Part shown: piece by piece, positions 1-10,120 of the stretch
Layout: each line of letters opens with the position of its first letter
How positions within the stretch are numbered: position 1 is the first letter of the stretch
NCBI RefSeq assembly: GCF_004803835.1
Contig: NZ_CP012545.1
Span: 310,001 to 374,000 of the forward strand
DNA length: 64,000 bases
Source of the DNA: Campylobacter sp. RM6914
Lineage (GTDB): Bacteria; Campylobacterota; Campylobacteria; Campylobacterales; Campylobacteraceae
Reading direction: 5' to 3'
Position numbers and translations under genes: made by a program
Notes under the pieces: model-generated
What the model was told of the DNA's origin: nothing
The model's input: the letters and a program-made list of their open reading frames with translations, nothing else
Database searches by the model: none

Positions 1-115
1 TTGTAAAAGCGGTGCTTTGCAAATTTTAAGCCTGCAAGAGCCAAGCAAAAAGGCTGTTAATGCGACGGCGTATCTAAACGGCAAAAGGCTTGGCATTGGT
101 GATAGAATTTCTTGA
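1..115 (+). CDS. fmt: Methionyl-tRNA formyltransferase, C-terminal end (partial)
   Basis: Only the last 37 codons are in the window, read in the frame starting at base 2 and ending at TGA 113-115. The peptide ends NGKRLGIGDRIS and contains AVNATAYLNGKRL, which resembles the tRNA-binding C-terminal domain of Fmt, the enzyme that formylates initiator Met-tRNA. The following birA gene overlaps its end, as fmt-birA pairs do in Campylobacter. Identification rests on this short tail plus context, so it is good but not certain. Confidence 0.7.
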   Translation, partial: CKSGALQILSLQEPSKKAVNATAYLNGKRLGIGDRIS

Positions 116-731
116 GGAGTGTGCCTCAACGCATAATGAAATTTCCCAAGGCGTAAGAGTCGGTGTCATAAAGCCGCCATTTGCTATGTGCGCTAAAACC
201 CAAACAGCAGGTGTTGGAAGTAGGGGAAATAAATGGATAGGACTTGAGGGCAATCTTTTTTTATCATTTTGCTTGCATAAAAACGCACTTCCTGATGACT
301 TAAATGACGCGTCGATATCTATTTATTTTTCCATGATAATGAAAAATTTTTTAGAAAATTTAGGTTCTAAAATTTGGGTTAAATGGCCAAATGATTTTTA
401 CGTAAATGACCTTAAAATCGGCGGAACGATCAGCACTAAAATAGGCGAAATTTATATCGGAAGCATAGGTTTAAATTTAGCCCGCGCTCCCCAAAATACG
501 GGTGTTTTAGACATCAAAACTACTCCGAATGACGTTGTCTGGGGCTTTTGCGATAAGCTTGAAGAAAAAATCCCGTGGAAGCAAATTTTTAGCAAATTTA
601 AGATAGAATTTGAGCGTTCAAAGAGTTTCATAACGCATATAAACGGCGAAATAGCGGATTTATCGGCAGCTTCGCTTTGTGAAGATGGTTCTATTTTGTT
701 AGATAATAAAAAGGTGTATTCTTTAAGATGA
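99..731 (+). CDS. birA: Biotin--[acetyl-CoA-carboxylase] ligase
   Basis: Attaches biotin to the carrier protein of acetyl-CoA carboxylase in the cytoplasm. Counting from GTG 99, the biotin/ATP loop GVGSRGNKW is at residues 38-46, KWPND at 95-99 and KIGG at 106-109, whose lysine contacts biotinyl-AMP in this family. There is no N-terminal helix-turn-helix, so this is the ligase-only class without the repressor domain. GTG 99 is preferred because AAGG at 85-88 lies about 10 bases upstream and the protein then opens with the family-like IEFLEECASTH; TTG 90 or 96 are alternatives. The gene starts inside the end of fmt and its stop overlaps parA by 4 bases, suggesting one transcript. accD of the same pathway is at 19.2 kb. 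Confidence 0.93.
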   Translation: MIEFLEECASTHNEISQGVRVGVIKPPFAMCAKTQTAGVGSRGNKWIGLEGNLFLSFCLHKNALPDDLNDASISIYFSMIMKNFLENLGSKIWVKWPNDFYVNDLKIGGTISTKIGEIYIGSIGLNLARAPQNTGVLDIKTTPNDVVWGFCDKLEEKIPWKQIFSKFKIEFERSKSFITHINGEIADLSAASLCEDGSILLDNKKVYSLR

Positions 732-1510
732 GTGAAGTTATAACAATAGCAAATCAAAAGGGCGGAGTAGGTAAGACGACTACGGCAGTAAATTTAGCAG
801 CCTCATTAGCAGTCGCAGAGAAAAAAGTCTTACTTATTGATATTGATCCGCAAGCAAACGCTACTACGGGAATGGGATTTAGTAGAAGTGACTATGAATT
901 TAATATCTACCATGTTTTAACTGATCGCAAAAAACTTTCGCAAATAGTACTAAAAACAGAAATCCCAACACTTTTTCTAGCGCCGTCAAATATCGGCTTG
1001 GTTGGCATAGAGCAGGAATTTAACGACCAAAGTAAAGATTACAAACTGATCTTGAAAAACAAAATAGCCGAGGTTTTAGACGATTATGACTTTATCATCA
1101 TCGATAGCCCTCCTGCTCTTGGCAGTATTACGATAAATGCTTTAAGTGCTAGCGATAGCGTTATTATACCGATACAGTGTGAATTTTATGCACTTGAGGG
1201 GCTTGCGCTTATACTAAATACAGTAAAAATCATCAAAAAAACTATAAATCCAAAGCTTAGCATAAAGGGATTTTTGCCGACCATGTTTAGTTCTCAAAAC
1301 AATCTCTCAAAAGAGACGGTGGCAAATTTAAAGCAGCATTTTAAGCACAAGCTTTTTGTTAGCAAAGACAGCGAAGATGATTTGGTTATTATCCCGCGTA
1401 ATGTAAAGCTTGCCGAAAGCCCGAGTTTTGGCAAGCCGGTTATTCTTTACGATATAAAGTCACCAGGCTCGATCGCATATCAAAATTTGGCTCATTCGAT
1501 ACTTAATTAA
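728..1510 (+). CDS. parA: Chromosome-partitioning ATPase ParA (Soj family)
   Basis: A 260-residue ParA/MinD-type ATPase that works with ParB to segregate the chromosomal origin region. The deviant Walker A motif KGGVGKTT is at residues 11-18 and the Walker B stretch IIIDSPPALG is near residue 123. There is no N-terminal DNA-binding extension, so it is the short chromosomal Soj type rather than a plasmid ParA. ATG 728 overlaps the birA stop by 4 bases, and parB follows after 8 bases with GGA just upstream of its start. Adjacency to parB and the ATP synthase operon is the usual Campylobacter order. Confidence 0.96.
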   Translation: MSEVITIANQKGGVGKTTTAVNLAASLAVAEKKVLLIDIDPQANATTGMGFSRSDYEFNIYHVLTDRKKLSQIVLKTEIPTLFLAPSNIGLVGIEQEFNDQSKDYKLILKNKIAEVLDDYDFIIIDSPPALGSITINALSASDSVIIPIQCEFYALEGLALILNTVKIIKKTINPKLSIKGFLPTMFSSQNNLSKETVANLKQHFKHKLFVSKDSEDDLVIIPRNVKLAESPSFGKPVILYDIKSPGSIAYQNLAHSILN

Positions 1511-1518
1511 GGACAATA

Positions 1519-2385
1519 ATGGCAAAGAAAAAGTTAGAAATCAATCTAGGAAATATGCTCTCTGACGCAAATTCTGCATACAAAGATGATGATGTTCTTG
1601 ACTATTTTGGACTTAGCTCCGATGTGGTTGAAGAGATTGATGTAGCTAAAATATCGCCAAATCCATATCAACCACGTAAAAATTTTGATGAAGAAGCCTT
1701 AAAAGAATTGGCTCAAAGTATTAAACGACACGGTCTTATTCAACCTATTATTGTTATTAGAAAAGACGGCGGATATATGCTTATCGCGGGCGAGCGTAGA
1801 TTTAGAGCCACAAAGCTACTTAATGAAAGCAAGATAAAGGCGATAGTTGCCAACCTAGAATCAAAAAATTTAAGAGAAATCGCACTTATTGAAAATATTC
1901 AACGTGAAAATTTAAATCCTATAGAGCTTGCTAATTCGTATAAAGAACTTATAAGCGAGTATAAAATCACCCAAGAGGGGCTATCAAATATAATCCACAA
2001 AAGTCGCACGCAAATAACAAACACAATGCGTCTTTTGCTTTTAAGCGAAACAACAAAACGACTTTTGCAAGAAGATAAAATCACGCAAGGTCATGCAAAA
2101 GTCATAGTTGGACTTAAGCCTGATGAGGAAAAAATGGTAGTTGATACTATCATTGGACAAAAACTTAGTGTGCGCGAAACCGAAAATTTAGTCAAAAAAA
2201 TAAAATCCGGAAACGAGATCAAAAAAGAGATTTTAGAAGTATCTAAAGAGTATGAAAGTGAACTTTCAAATCTTCAAAAAATATTTAAAAATTTCAATAT
2301 AAATGCAAAGATAAAGTCAAAAAATTTAATATTAAAATTTGACGACATATCGCAGATACAAGACTTTATAAATAGACTAAAATAA
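1519..2385 (+). CDS. parB: Chromosome-partitioning protein ParB (Spo0J family)
   Basis: A 288-residue ParB CTPase/DNA-binding protein, partner of ParA. The N-terminal ParB/Srx domain holds ISPNPYQPRKNFDEE near residue 45, the nucleotide-binding GERRFRA near residue 91 and ENIQRENLNPIE near residue 125. The central helix-turn-helix includes SNIIHKSRTQITNTMRLL, and a charged C-terminal dimerisation segment follows. I found no intact TGTTTCACGTGAAACA-like parS site in the window, so its binding site is presumably elsewhere. The stop at 2385 is followed by a 97-base gap with the promoter region for the ATP synthase genes. Confidence 0.95.
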   Translation: MAKKKLEINLGNMLSDANSAYKDDDVLDYFGLSSDVVEEIDVAKISPNPYQPRKNFDEEALKELAQSIKRHGLIQPIIVIRKDGGYMLIAGERRFRATKLLNESKIKAIVANLESKNLREIALIENIQRENLNPIELANSYKELISEYKITQEGLSNIIHKSRTQITNTMRLLLLSETTKRLLQEDKITQGHAKVIVGLKPDEEKMVVDTIIGQKLSVRETENLVKKIKSGNEIKKEILEVSKEYESELSNLQKIFKNFNINAKIKSKNLILKFDDISQIQDFINRLK

Positions 2386-2424
2386 TTTTTATGGAGTTTA
2401 ATCTTATTTTTTACTAAATTATTG

Positions 2425-2458
2425 TAAAATTAGGCTCGATTTTATTTATTAAATAAAA
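2425..2458 (+). promoter_or_regulatory. Putative promoter and AT-rich dyad ahead of the ATP synthase operon
   Basis: TAAAAT at 2425-2430, after T-rich DNA, fits a Campylobacter sigma-70 -10 box. It is followed at 2440-2458 by a perfect AT-only inverted repeat with 9-base arms (TTTTATTTA / TAAATAAAA) around one base. The dyad would lie in the first bases of the leader, before the AAGGAGAG ribosome-binding site at 2471-2478. The promoter call is by motif only. Confidence 0.5.
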
Positions 2459-2482
2459 CTTAAAAACAAAGAAGGAGAGTGG

Positions 2483-2905
2483 ATGTTAGAGATAGATTTG
2501 CCTCTAGTCGTCTTAACGGCCATGGTTTTCTTGGCTCTTATTGCTATTTTAAATCCTCTGCTTTACAAACCTATGTTGAAATTTATAGATGAACGAAACG
2601 CCTCTATAAAAAGCGACGAGGAAAGCACGAGTAAAAATGCAAATGACCTTAGCGTTCATGAAAAAGAGATAGAAAATATCATCTTAAACGCTAGAGCCGA
2701 GGCTAACAAGATTAGACAAGATGCCTTGAATGCCGCAAAAGACAGCGCTTTTAAAGAAGCTGAGGCAAAAAGGGCTGAATTTGAAGCTGACTACAACAGT
2801 TTTTTAAATTCTTTAAGCGCTCAAAAAGAGCAGTTAAAGGCTGATTTGGTTGCAAATTTACCGGAACTTAAGTCAGCGTTAAATAGCAAATTGGCTAGAA
2901 TTTAA
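2483..2905 (+). CDS. atpF': ATP synthase F0 subunit b'
   Basis: A 140-residue peripheral-stalk subunit with one N-terminal membrane helix (about residues 6-27, LPLVVLTAMVFLALIAILNPLLY) and a long charged coiled coil rich in Ala, Lys and Glu. It pairs with the second b subunit encoded next door to form a b/b' heterodimer holding F1 against F0. Carrying b' as well as b is typical of epsilonproteobacteria and phototrophs. A strong AAGGAGAG site lies about 4 bases before ATG. It is the first gene of the atpF'FHAGDC cluster. Confidence 0.92.
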   Translation: MLEIDLPLVVLTAMVFLALIAILNPLLYKPMLKFIDERNASIKSDEESTSKNANDLSVHEKEIENIILNARAEANKIRQDALNAAKDSAFKEAEAKRAEFEADYNSFLNSLSAQKEQLKADLVANLPELKSALNSKLARI

Positions 2906-2914
2906 AGGAGTGTT

Positions 2915-3427
2915 ATGAAGATAAAATTTTTACTTCTAATGGTTTTACCTATACTTGCTTTTGCTAGTGATCACAGTGGTGCAAACTACGACATAATCGA
3001 AAGAGCATTAAACTTTTTGTTGTTTTTTAGTATTTTGATCTACTTTGTCGCTAAACCACTTAAACAACTATACTTAGATAGGATAGCAAACATAGCTAAT
3101 AAGCTTGAAAGTATCCAGGAAAAACTTCGCGCTTCAAAAGCCAAAAAAGATGATGCTTTAAAACGTGTTGAAGAGGCTAAAATCAATGCTGCTTCACTTG
3201 TTGAAACAGCTAAAAAAGAGGCTCAAAATTTAGTTCAAAAAGTTAAAAAAGAGAGTGAGCTAGAGATTGTAAACATGGAAAGAAGCTTCAAAGATCAAAA
3301 AGATTTTGAAGAGCGCAAGATGACAAAAACAGTCGTTAATGAGATCTTGAATGAAATTTTTGCTAGCGATAGCTTAAAAATCGATCAAAAAGAACTCATC
3401 AATATCATACTAAAAAAGGTTAGCTAA
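2915..3427 (+). CDS. atpF: ATP synthase F0 subunit b
   Basis: A 170-residue b subunit. The N-terminus MKIKFLLLMVLPILAFAS looks like a signal peptide, and a second hydrophobic helix follows (about residues 31-49, ALNFLLFFSILIYFVAKPL), so the mature protein probably has a single membrane helix. The rest is a charged coiled coil that reaches the delta subunit at the top of F1. An AAAGGAG site precedes ATG. Its stop shares one base with the atpH start, indicating translational coupling. Confidence 0.92.
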   Translation: MKIKFLLLMVLPILAFASDHSGANYDIIERALNFLLFFSILIYFVAKPLKQLYLDRIANIANKLESIQEKLRASKAKKDDALKRVEEAKINAASLVETAKKEAQNLVQKVKKESELEIVNMERSFKDQKDFEERKMTKTVVNEILNEIFASDSLKIDQKELINIILKKVS

Positions 3428-3957
3428 TGAATGAAGCGGTAACAAAAAAATACGTAAAAGCTATTTTAGGCAACCTAAATGCTAACGACCTGGAGAAATT
3501 TGTAGCAAATTTAGCTGAAATTTCAGCTGCTTTTGGTGTTGAAAAATTTAGAAATATTATAAATTTACCAACATTAAAAAGCATGCAAAAGGTTGAATTT
3601 ATACTGTCACTTGTAAATAACCCTAGTCAAAATTTTGTAAATTTTATAAAATTACTAGGCAGCAACAAAAGACTTGAAATAATACCCGCAGTACTTGCAG
3701 AGATAAAAGCGCAACAAGCAAAGCTAAATAACATTTACAACGGTAATGTTGTTGGAAATTTTAATATAAACGATGACCAACTTAAGTCATTGGAAGAAAA
3801 TTTCTCAAAACGCTTTGATGCAAAAGTGAAGCTTGAGGGCGAAAATAGCGATTATAACGGTATTAAGATAGAGCTTGATAGTTTGGGGGTAGAGGTAAAT
3901 TTCTCTATTGATAGATTAAAAGCTCAACTAAGCGAACATATATTAAAAGCAATTTAA
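3427..3957 (+). CDS. atpH: ATP synthase F1 subunit delta
   Basis: A 176-residue delta subunit (OSCP family) joining the b/b' stalk to the crown of the alpha3beta3 hexamer. The helical N-terminal domain opens [17 protein letters not shown], and the C-terminal domain holds [21 protein letters not shown], resembling the family's conserved end (GGI.i.igd.viDgSi...L). It starts on the last base of the atpF stop and is followed by AAAAGGAG and the GTG start of atpA. Confidence 0.92.
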   Translation: MNEAVTKKYVKAILGNLNANDLEKFVANLAEISAAFGVEKFRNIINLPTLKSMQKVEFILSLVNNPSQNFVNFIKLLGSNKRLEIIPAVLAEIKAQQAKLNNIYNGNVVGNFNINDDQLKSLEENFSKRFDAKVKLEGENSDYNGIKIELDSLGVEVNFSIDRLKAQLSEHILKAI

Positions 3958-3970
3958 AAGGAGTAAAAGC

Positions 3971-5488
3971 GTGAGTGCAAAAATTAAAGCTGACGAAATT
4001 AGCGCGATAATTAAAGAGCGAATTGAAAATTTCGATCTAAGCGTTGACGTTGAAGAAACGGGCAAGGTTATATCGGTTGCTGACGGCGTTGCTAATGTTT
4101 ATGGTCTTAAAAACATTATGGCAGGCGAGATGGTTGAATTTGAGAGCGGCGAAAAAGGCATGGCTCTTAACCTTGAAGAGAGCAGTGTAGGTATAGTTAT
4201 CCTTGGCAAAACAAGCGGTATACAAGAGGGAAGCTCTGTAAAAAGACTAAAAAAACTTTTACGTGTTCCTGTTGGTGACGCACTTATCGGTCGTGTTGTA
4301 AACTCACTTGGTGAGCCAATAGACGCAAAAGGTCCTATCGAAGCTACTGAAACTCGCTTCGTAGAAGAAAAAGCAAAAGGTATCATGGCTAGAAAATCAG
4401 TTCATGAGCCACTTCAAACAGGTATTAAAGCCATCGACGCACTTGTGCCTATCGGTCGCGGACAACGCGAGCTAATCATTGGTGACCGCCAAACTGGTAA
4501 AACAACAGTTGCGATAGATACCATCATTAACCAAAAAGGTCAAGATGTTGTATGTATCTATGTTGCTATTGGTCAAAAGCAATCAACCGTCGCCCAAGTT
4601 GTTAAAAAACTTGAAGAATACGGCGCAATGGACTATACTATCGTTGTAAATGCTGGTGCATCTGATGCTGCAGCGCTTCAATATCTTGCTCCATATGCTG
4701 GTGTTACAATGGGTGAATACTTCCGTGATAATTCACGCCATGCGCTAATTATTTATGATGATTTATCAAAACACGCTGTTGCATATCGCGAGATGTCACT
4801 TATCTTACGTCGTCCTCCGGGTCGTGAGGCGTATCCTGGTGACGTTTTCTACCTACACTCAAGACTGCTTGAAAGAGCAAGTAAGCTAAACGACGCACTT
4901 GGCGCTGGTTCATTAACGGCTCTTCCTATTATCGAAACACAAGCCGGTGACGTTTCTGCGTATATTCCAACTAACGTTATTTCGATTACCGACGGACAAA
5001 TTTTCCTTGAGTCTGACCTATTTAACTCAGGTATCCGCCCTGCGATCAACGTTGGTCTTTCTGTTTCTCGTGTTGGTGGTGCGGCTCAAATTAAAGCTAC
5101 AAAACAAGTTTCTGGTAACCTAAGACTTGACCTTGCTCAGTATCGCGAGCTTCAAGCGTTTGCGCAATTTGCAAGTGACCTTGACGAAAGTTCAAGAAAA
5201 CAACTAGAGCGTGGACAGAAAATGGTTGAAGTTCTAAAACAACCTCCTTATAGCCCACTAGCTGTTGAAAACCAAGTTGTAATCGTATTTGCAGGTTCAA
5301 AAGGCTACTTAGATGATATAGCCACTACAAGTGTTACTAAATTTGAAGCAGAGCTTTATCCTTATATAGAGGCTAAATATCCTGAAATTTTTGAACAAAT
5401 TAGAACTAAAAAAGTTCTTGACAAAGAAGTTGAAGAGCTTTTACATAAAGCGTTGAAAGACTTTAAAGCGACTTTCTCTGCTAACTAA
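3971..5488 (+). CDS. atpA: ATP synthase F1 subunit alpha
   Basis: A 505-residue alpha subunit, the usual length. The N-terminal beta-barrel is followed by Walker A GDRQTGKT at residues 171-178, the signature region [17 protein letters not shown], and [28 protein letters not shown] split over the catalytic interface. The alpha subunits carry non-catalytic nucleotide sites and help form the catalytic ones with beta. The start is GTG at 3971 with AAAAGGAG about 7 bases upstream. The coding DNA is richer in C-ending codons than the neighbours, as expected for a highly expressed gene. Confidence 0.98.
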   Translation: MSAKIKADEISAIIKERIENFDLSVDVEETGKVISVADGVANVYGLKNIMAGEMVEFESGEKGMALNLEESSVGIVILGKTSGIQEGSSVKRLKKLLRVPVGDALIGRVVNSLGEPIDAKGPIEATETRFVEEKAKGIMARKSVHEPLQTGIKAIDALVPIGRGQRELIIGDRQTGKTTVAIDTIINQKGQDVVCIYVAIGQKQSTVAQVVKKLEEYGAMDYTIVVNAGASDAAALQYLAPYAGVTMGEYFRDNSRHALIIYDDLSKHAVAYREMSLILRRPPGREAYPGDVFYLHSRLLERASKLNDALGAGSLTALPIIETQAGDVSAYIPTNVISITDGQIFLESDLFNSGIRPAINVGLSVSRVGGAAQIKATKQVSGNLRLDLAQYRELQAFAQFASDLDESSRKQLERGQKMVEVLKQPPYSPLAVENQVVIVFAGSKGYLDDIATTSVTKFEAELYPYIEAKYPEIFEQIRTKKVLDKEVEELLHKALKDFKATFSAN

Positions 5489-5497
5489 GGCTAGAAT

Positions 5498-6385
5498 ATG
5501 TCAAATTTAAAAGATATCAAACGAAAGATCAAGAGTGTTCAAAATACACAAAAGACTACTCGTGCGATGAAACTTGTTTCTACCGCCAAGCTTCGTAAGG
5601 CGGAAGAAGCGGCACGATATTCAAGAGTGTATGCACTTAAGATAAATGAAGTTTTATCGGAGATAGCATATAAGATAAATCAATACGCTTCAGTTGCGGC
5701 TGAAAGTAAATTTTTCAATACAAAAGAGAAGATTGAAAAGGTTGATATTATTTTTGTTACTGCCGATAAAGGGCTTTGTGGAGGATTTAACGTCCAAAGC
5801 ATCAAAACCGTTAGAAATATGATAGAGGAATTTAAATCCAAAAAGATCAAAGTTCGTCTTCGTGCTATCGGTAAAAAGGGTATTGAATTTTTTAACTTTC
5901 AAGGCGTTGATTTGCTAGAAAGTTATGTTGGAGTAAGTTCTTCTCCGACATACGAGAAAGCTCAAGGCATCATAAAAGAAGCTATAGATGACTTCTTAAG
6001 CGGTGCAACCGATAAGGTTATCTTGGTTCATAACGGATATAAAAATATGATCTCACAAGAGATTAGAGTAAATGAGATTGTCCCTATTGAGCCGGCAAAG
6101 ATTATCGGTGTTGAAACAAATTCGTTAATGGAATTTGAGCCTGAGGATAATTATTCTCAAATTTTAAACGAGCTTTTACAAAAGTATTTTGAATATAGTA
6201 TGTATTATGCACTTATTGACTCGCTTGCAGCTGAGCATAGTGCAAGGATGCAGGCTATGGACAATGCTACAAATAATGCAAAAGAGCGCGTAGGACAATT
6301 AAATCTTGCCTACAATAAAGCAAGACAACAGTCTATCACTACTGAACTTATTGAGATTATCAGTGGTGTTGAGTCAATGAAGTAA
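5498..6385 (+). CDS. atpG: ATP synthase F1 subunit gamma
   Basis: A 295-residue gamma subunit forming the rotating central shaft of F1. The N-terminal helix begins [20 protein letters not shown], the signature near residue 85-95 is [11 protein letters not shown], and the C-terminal helix ends [21 protein letters not shown] followed by IIEIISG. Both long helices, which pack as an antiparallel coiled coil inside alpha3beta3, are present. It lies 9 bases after atpA and 18 bases before atpD. Confidence 0.97.
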   Translation: MSNLKDIKRKIKSVQNTQKTTRAMKLVSTAKLRKAEEAARYSRVYALKINEVLSEIAYKINQYASVAAESKFFNTKEKIEKVDIIFVTADKGLCGGFNVQSIKTVRNMIEEFKSKKIKVRLRAIGKKGIEFFNFQGVDLLESYVGVSSSPTYEKAQGIIKEAIDDFLSGATDKVILVHNGYKNMISQEIRVNEIVPIEPAKIIGVETNSLMEFEPEDNYSQILNELLQKYFEYSMYYALIDSLAAEHSARMQAMDNATNNAKERVGQLNLAYNKARQQSITTELIEIISGVESMK

Positions 6386-6403
6386 GAAAGTAAAGGAGTA
6401 TAA

Positions 6404-7801
<1,398 letters not shown>

Positions 7802-7819
7802 TTTTAAAAAGGAAGCGTA

Positions 7820-8209
7820 ATGGATAAATTACATTTAGAAATAGTAACTCCTCAGGGTCAGGTTTTTGCAAATGACGTGAGTAGTGTAGTGCTTCCGGGT
7901 AGCGAGGGTGAATTTGGCGTTTTGCCAAATCACGCCTCTTTAATATCGCTCTTAAAAGCAGGTATTATTGACATAGAAGATAAAAATAAAAATCATGATA
8001 TTGTTGCTATTAACTGGGGGTATGCCAAGATAGACGAAGGTAAGGTCGTTGTTTTGGCAGATGGAGCTGTATATGTATCAGGTAAAAGCGAGAGTGAACT
8101 AGCAAATGCCCTAAATAAAGCTAAGGAGCTTATAGAGAGCATGAGTAGTGAAACAAATGCCTTTGCAGCGACAATCGCAAAAATGGAAAATATGGTGAAA
8201 GCGAAATAA
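7820..8209 (+). CDS. atpC: ATP synthase F1 subunit epsilon
   Basis: A 129-residue epsilon subunit bound to gamma in the central stalk. The N-terminal beta-sandwich has the family pattern LHLEIVTPQGQVF...VVLPGSEGEFGVLPNHA, and a helical C-terminal hairpin follows (SESELANALNKAKELIESM). In this family that hairpin can inhibit ATP hydrolysis. It closes the ATP synthase cluster; the next gene, exbB, starts at the base after its stop, so the Tol/TonB genes may share the transcript. Confidence 0.95.
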   Translation: MDKLHLEIVTPQGQVFANDVSSVVLPGSEGEFGVLPNHASLISLLKAGIIDIEDKNKNHDIVAINWGYAKIDEGKVVVLADGAVYVSGKSESELANALNKAKELIESMSSETNAFAATIAKMENMVKAK

Positions 8210-8794
8210 GTGAGCGGAATAGATCTGTTTTTAAACTATGTCCAAAGAAGTAGCTTTATTACTATTATTGTTTTAAGCTGGTTATCTATATATTTTATAA
8301 TCAGCTTTACAATACTTTTTTCAAGAATGGCAGGTATTGCGGCGTGGCAAAAACGAGAGCAAAATGCTCTTGAATCTTTGCTAATGGGTGCAAAAAATAT
8401 CCCAAATGAATCAAGCTTGCGTAAATGTGCGGGAAGCAAAATTTCTCGCGAGAAGCTCAATGTTTGTATCAGTGTAGCAGAAAAAAATGCCACCAGCGGA
8501 CTTACATGGCTTAGTATTATAGCTTCAACATCGCCGTTTATAGGTCTTTTTGGAACAGTTATATCGATACTTGAGACGTTTTCACAACTTGGCAACGGTG
8601 CAAATTCGTCACTTGGCGTAATAGCTCCGGCCATATCAGAGGCTCTTGTTGCAACCGGAGCTGGTATTTTTGTTGCGATCCCAGCATATACATTTAATCT
8701 ACTAATTAAACGAAAAGCATACGAGCTAACAAGCACTATTGAACGTGAAGCCGATGTTTTGATCGCTTTAAAAAGAGAAGAAAACGAGATTTAG
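8210..8794 (+). CDS. exbB: MotA/TolQ/ExbB proton channel protein
   Basis: A 194-residue inner-membrane protein of the TolQ/ExbB family with three predicted membrane helices: about residues 17-37, 100-120 (WLSIIASTSPFIGLFGTVISIL) and 145-165. The TSPFIGLFGTV motif is the family hallmark. With ExbD it forms a proton-driven motor that energises the TonB/TolA-like protein two genes on. The start is GTG with no clear Shine-Dalgarno, directly abutting the atpC stop, so translation is probably coupled. Placement with tolB and pal argues for a Tol role (TolQ), though the name exbB is customary here. Confidence 0.92.
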   Translation: MSGIDLFLNYVQRSSFITIIVLSWLSIYFIISFTILFSRMAGIAAWQKREQNALESLLMGAKNIPNESSLRKCAGSKISREKLNVCISVAEKNATSGLTWLSIIASTSPFIGLFGTVISILETFSQLGNGANSSLGVIAPAISEALVATGAGIFVAIPAYTFNLLIKRKAYELTSTIEREADVLIALKREENEI

Positions 8795-8799
8795 CATAT

Positions 8800-9198
8800 A
8801 TGGCTTTAAAATTTGACGAGGGGCAACCCGAGCTTAATATTACTCCGCTTGTTGATATTATGCTCGTTTTGCTCGCTATTTTAATGGTAACAGCACCAAC
8901 TATAGTTTACCAAGAGGATATTGCACTTCCTGATGGTTCTAAGACCAAAACTTCTGCAGCAAAGCAAAAAGACTTGGTTGTATATATTAATGTCGAAAGA
9001 AAAGTTAGGATAGAACAGGCTTTAATAAATTTAGCCGAACTACCTGATAATGTTATTTTAATGGCTGCAAAATATGACAAATCATCACCCGTATATATAA
9101 AAGCTGATAAAAATTTAAAATACGATGATGTTATGTTTGTTTTAAAAACATTAAAAAATGCCGGTTTTAACAAAGTTGCTTTAGAGACAAACGGATAA
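8800..9198 (+). CDS. exbD: ExbD/TolR family motor protein
   Basis: A 132-residue protein with one N-terminal membrane helix (about residues 16-36) containing LNITPLVDIMLVLLAILM. The Asp in PLVDIMLVLL is the conserved proton-carrying residue of TolR/ExbD. A periplasmic domain follows with IKADKNLKYDDVMFVLKTLKNAGFNKVAL, typical of the family. It sits 5 bases after exbB and 1 base before tonB, so the three are co-expressed and form one motor. Confidence 0.93.
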   Translation: MALKFDEGQPELNITPLVDIMLVLLAILMVTAPTIVYQEDIALPDGSKTKTSAAKQKDLVVYINVERKVRIEQALINLAELPDNVILMAAKYDKSSPVYIKADKNLKYDDVMFVLKTLKNAGFNKVALETNG

Positions 9199-9199
9199 T

Positions 9200-10069
9200 A
9201 TGTCAGATCGTTCAAAATTTCCTACGATTAGTTCGTTTTTCGTAGCTTTATCTATGTATATATCAATAATTCTTGTTCTCTTCGTAAAACTTACATTTTT
9301 TACGGAGCCTGCAAAGAAATATACTGACGATAAAGATGCTTTTATGGATATTGTTATGGTTGAAAGCGAAATTGCTGAAACCATAAAAGCTCCAAAGCAA
9401 GAGGAAAAACAAAAAGAGACAAAACCTGTTCCTAAAGAGGAGGTAAAGGAAGAGCCTAAACAAGAAACTACAAACAAAGCAGTTCCGCAAGAACCTTTGC
9501 CAACGCCGAGTTTGCCTACTCCAAAAGGAGAGACCAAACCCACAGTCAAACTTCCACCTAGCCAAGATGAGCTTGCAAAAGAAGAACCAAAACCAGAAAT
9601 TCCGGATATAAAAGACCTCTTTAAAAATATCGACACAGCAAAACTTAAAGAAGATAGCGGTATATCAAAACCGCAAAAAGTTCAAAGTCGTAAAAAAAGT
9701 GAAACATCAAATGCTGCTGAGCCTAGTTCACAAGCCAGCGATATAGTAAAAAGTTTACAAATAGACTCGACTCCAAAAGCTCCAAAATCACAAATGAGCG
9801 GTGTCTATGATCCGCTTATGGGAGCTATATCAAAACAGATACAAAGAAAATGGCAAAGCTATAAAGCAAATTCAAATAGTGTAGCTAAAATCAAAGCCGT
9901 TATTGACGGCAGTGGAAATTTCAGTTACGAAATATTAGAATTGCCGTATGATGCGGCTTTTAATGAAAAGGTTAAAGAGTGTTTAGAGCGTTTAACTCGT
10001 GAGAAATTTCCTTTTTCAGCAGGTAAAACGATATCCATTAGTCTTAGTTTAGAAGATAAATTAGAATAA
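9200..10069 (+). CDS. tonB: TonB/TolA-type energy transducer
   Basis: A 289-residue protein with an N-terminal membrane anchor (about residues 14-34, SMYISIILVLFVKLTFF), a Pro/Glu/Lys-rich periplasm-spanning stretch at about 65-150 (many KPxPK and EEPK elements), and a C-terminal domain from about 205 resembling TonB/TolA (MGAISKQIQRKWQSY...NFSYEILELPYDAAFNEKVKECLE). It would carry force from ExbBD to the outer membrane. Because it lies between exbD and tolB-pal and no other tolA is nearby, it most likely serves as TolA; a siderophore-receptor TonB role cannot be excluded. Confidence 0.85.
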   Translation: MSDRSKFPTISSFFVALSMYISIILVLFVKLTFFTEPAKKYTDDKDAFMDIVMVESEIAETIKAPKQEEKQKETKPVPKEEVKEEPKQETTNKAVPQEPLPTPSLPTPKGETKPTVKLPPSQDELAKEEPKPEIPDIKDLFKNIDTAKLKEDSGISKPQKVQSRKKSETSNAAEPSSQASDIVKSLQIDSTPKAPKSQMSGVYDPLMGAISKQIQRKWQSYKANSNSVAKIKAVIDGSGNFSYEILELPYDAAFNEKVKECLERLTREKFPFSAGKTISISLSLEDKLE

Positions 10070-10120
10070 ATTTAAAAATTTTAGATACATTACCAAAAAC
10101 AAAAATCAAATGGAGAGAGT

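Noticed and set aside
8236-8736. Antisense open frame across exbB
   Set aside because: It is the shadow of exbB; no start context or recognisable protein, and exbB has clear family motifs.
9181-9636. Antisense frame rich in Ser, Gly, Phe over tonB
   Set aside because: It mirrors the Pro/Lys/Glu-rich TonB spacer; composition is explained by that.
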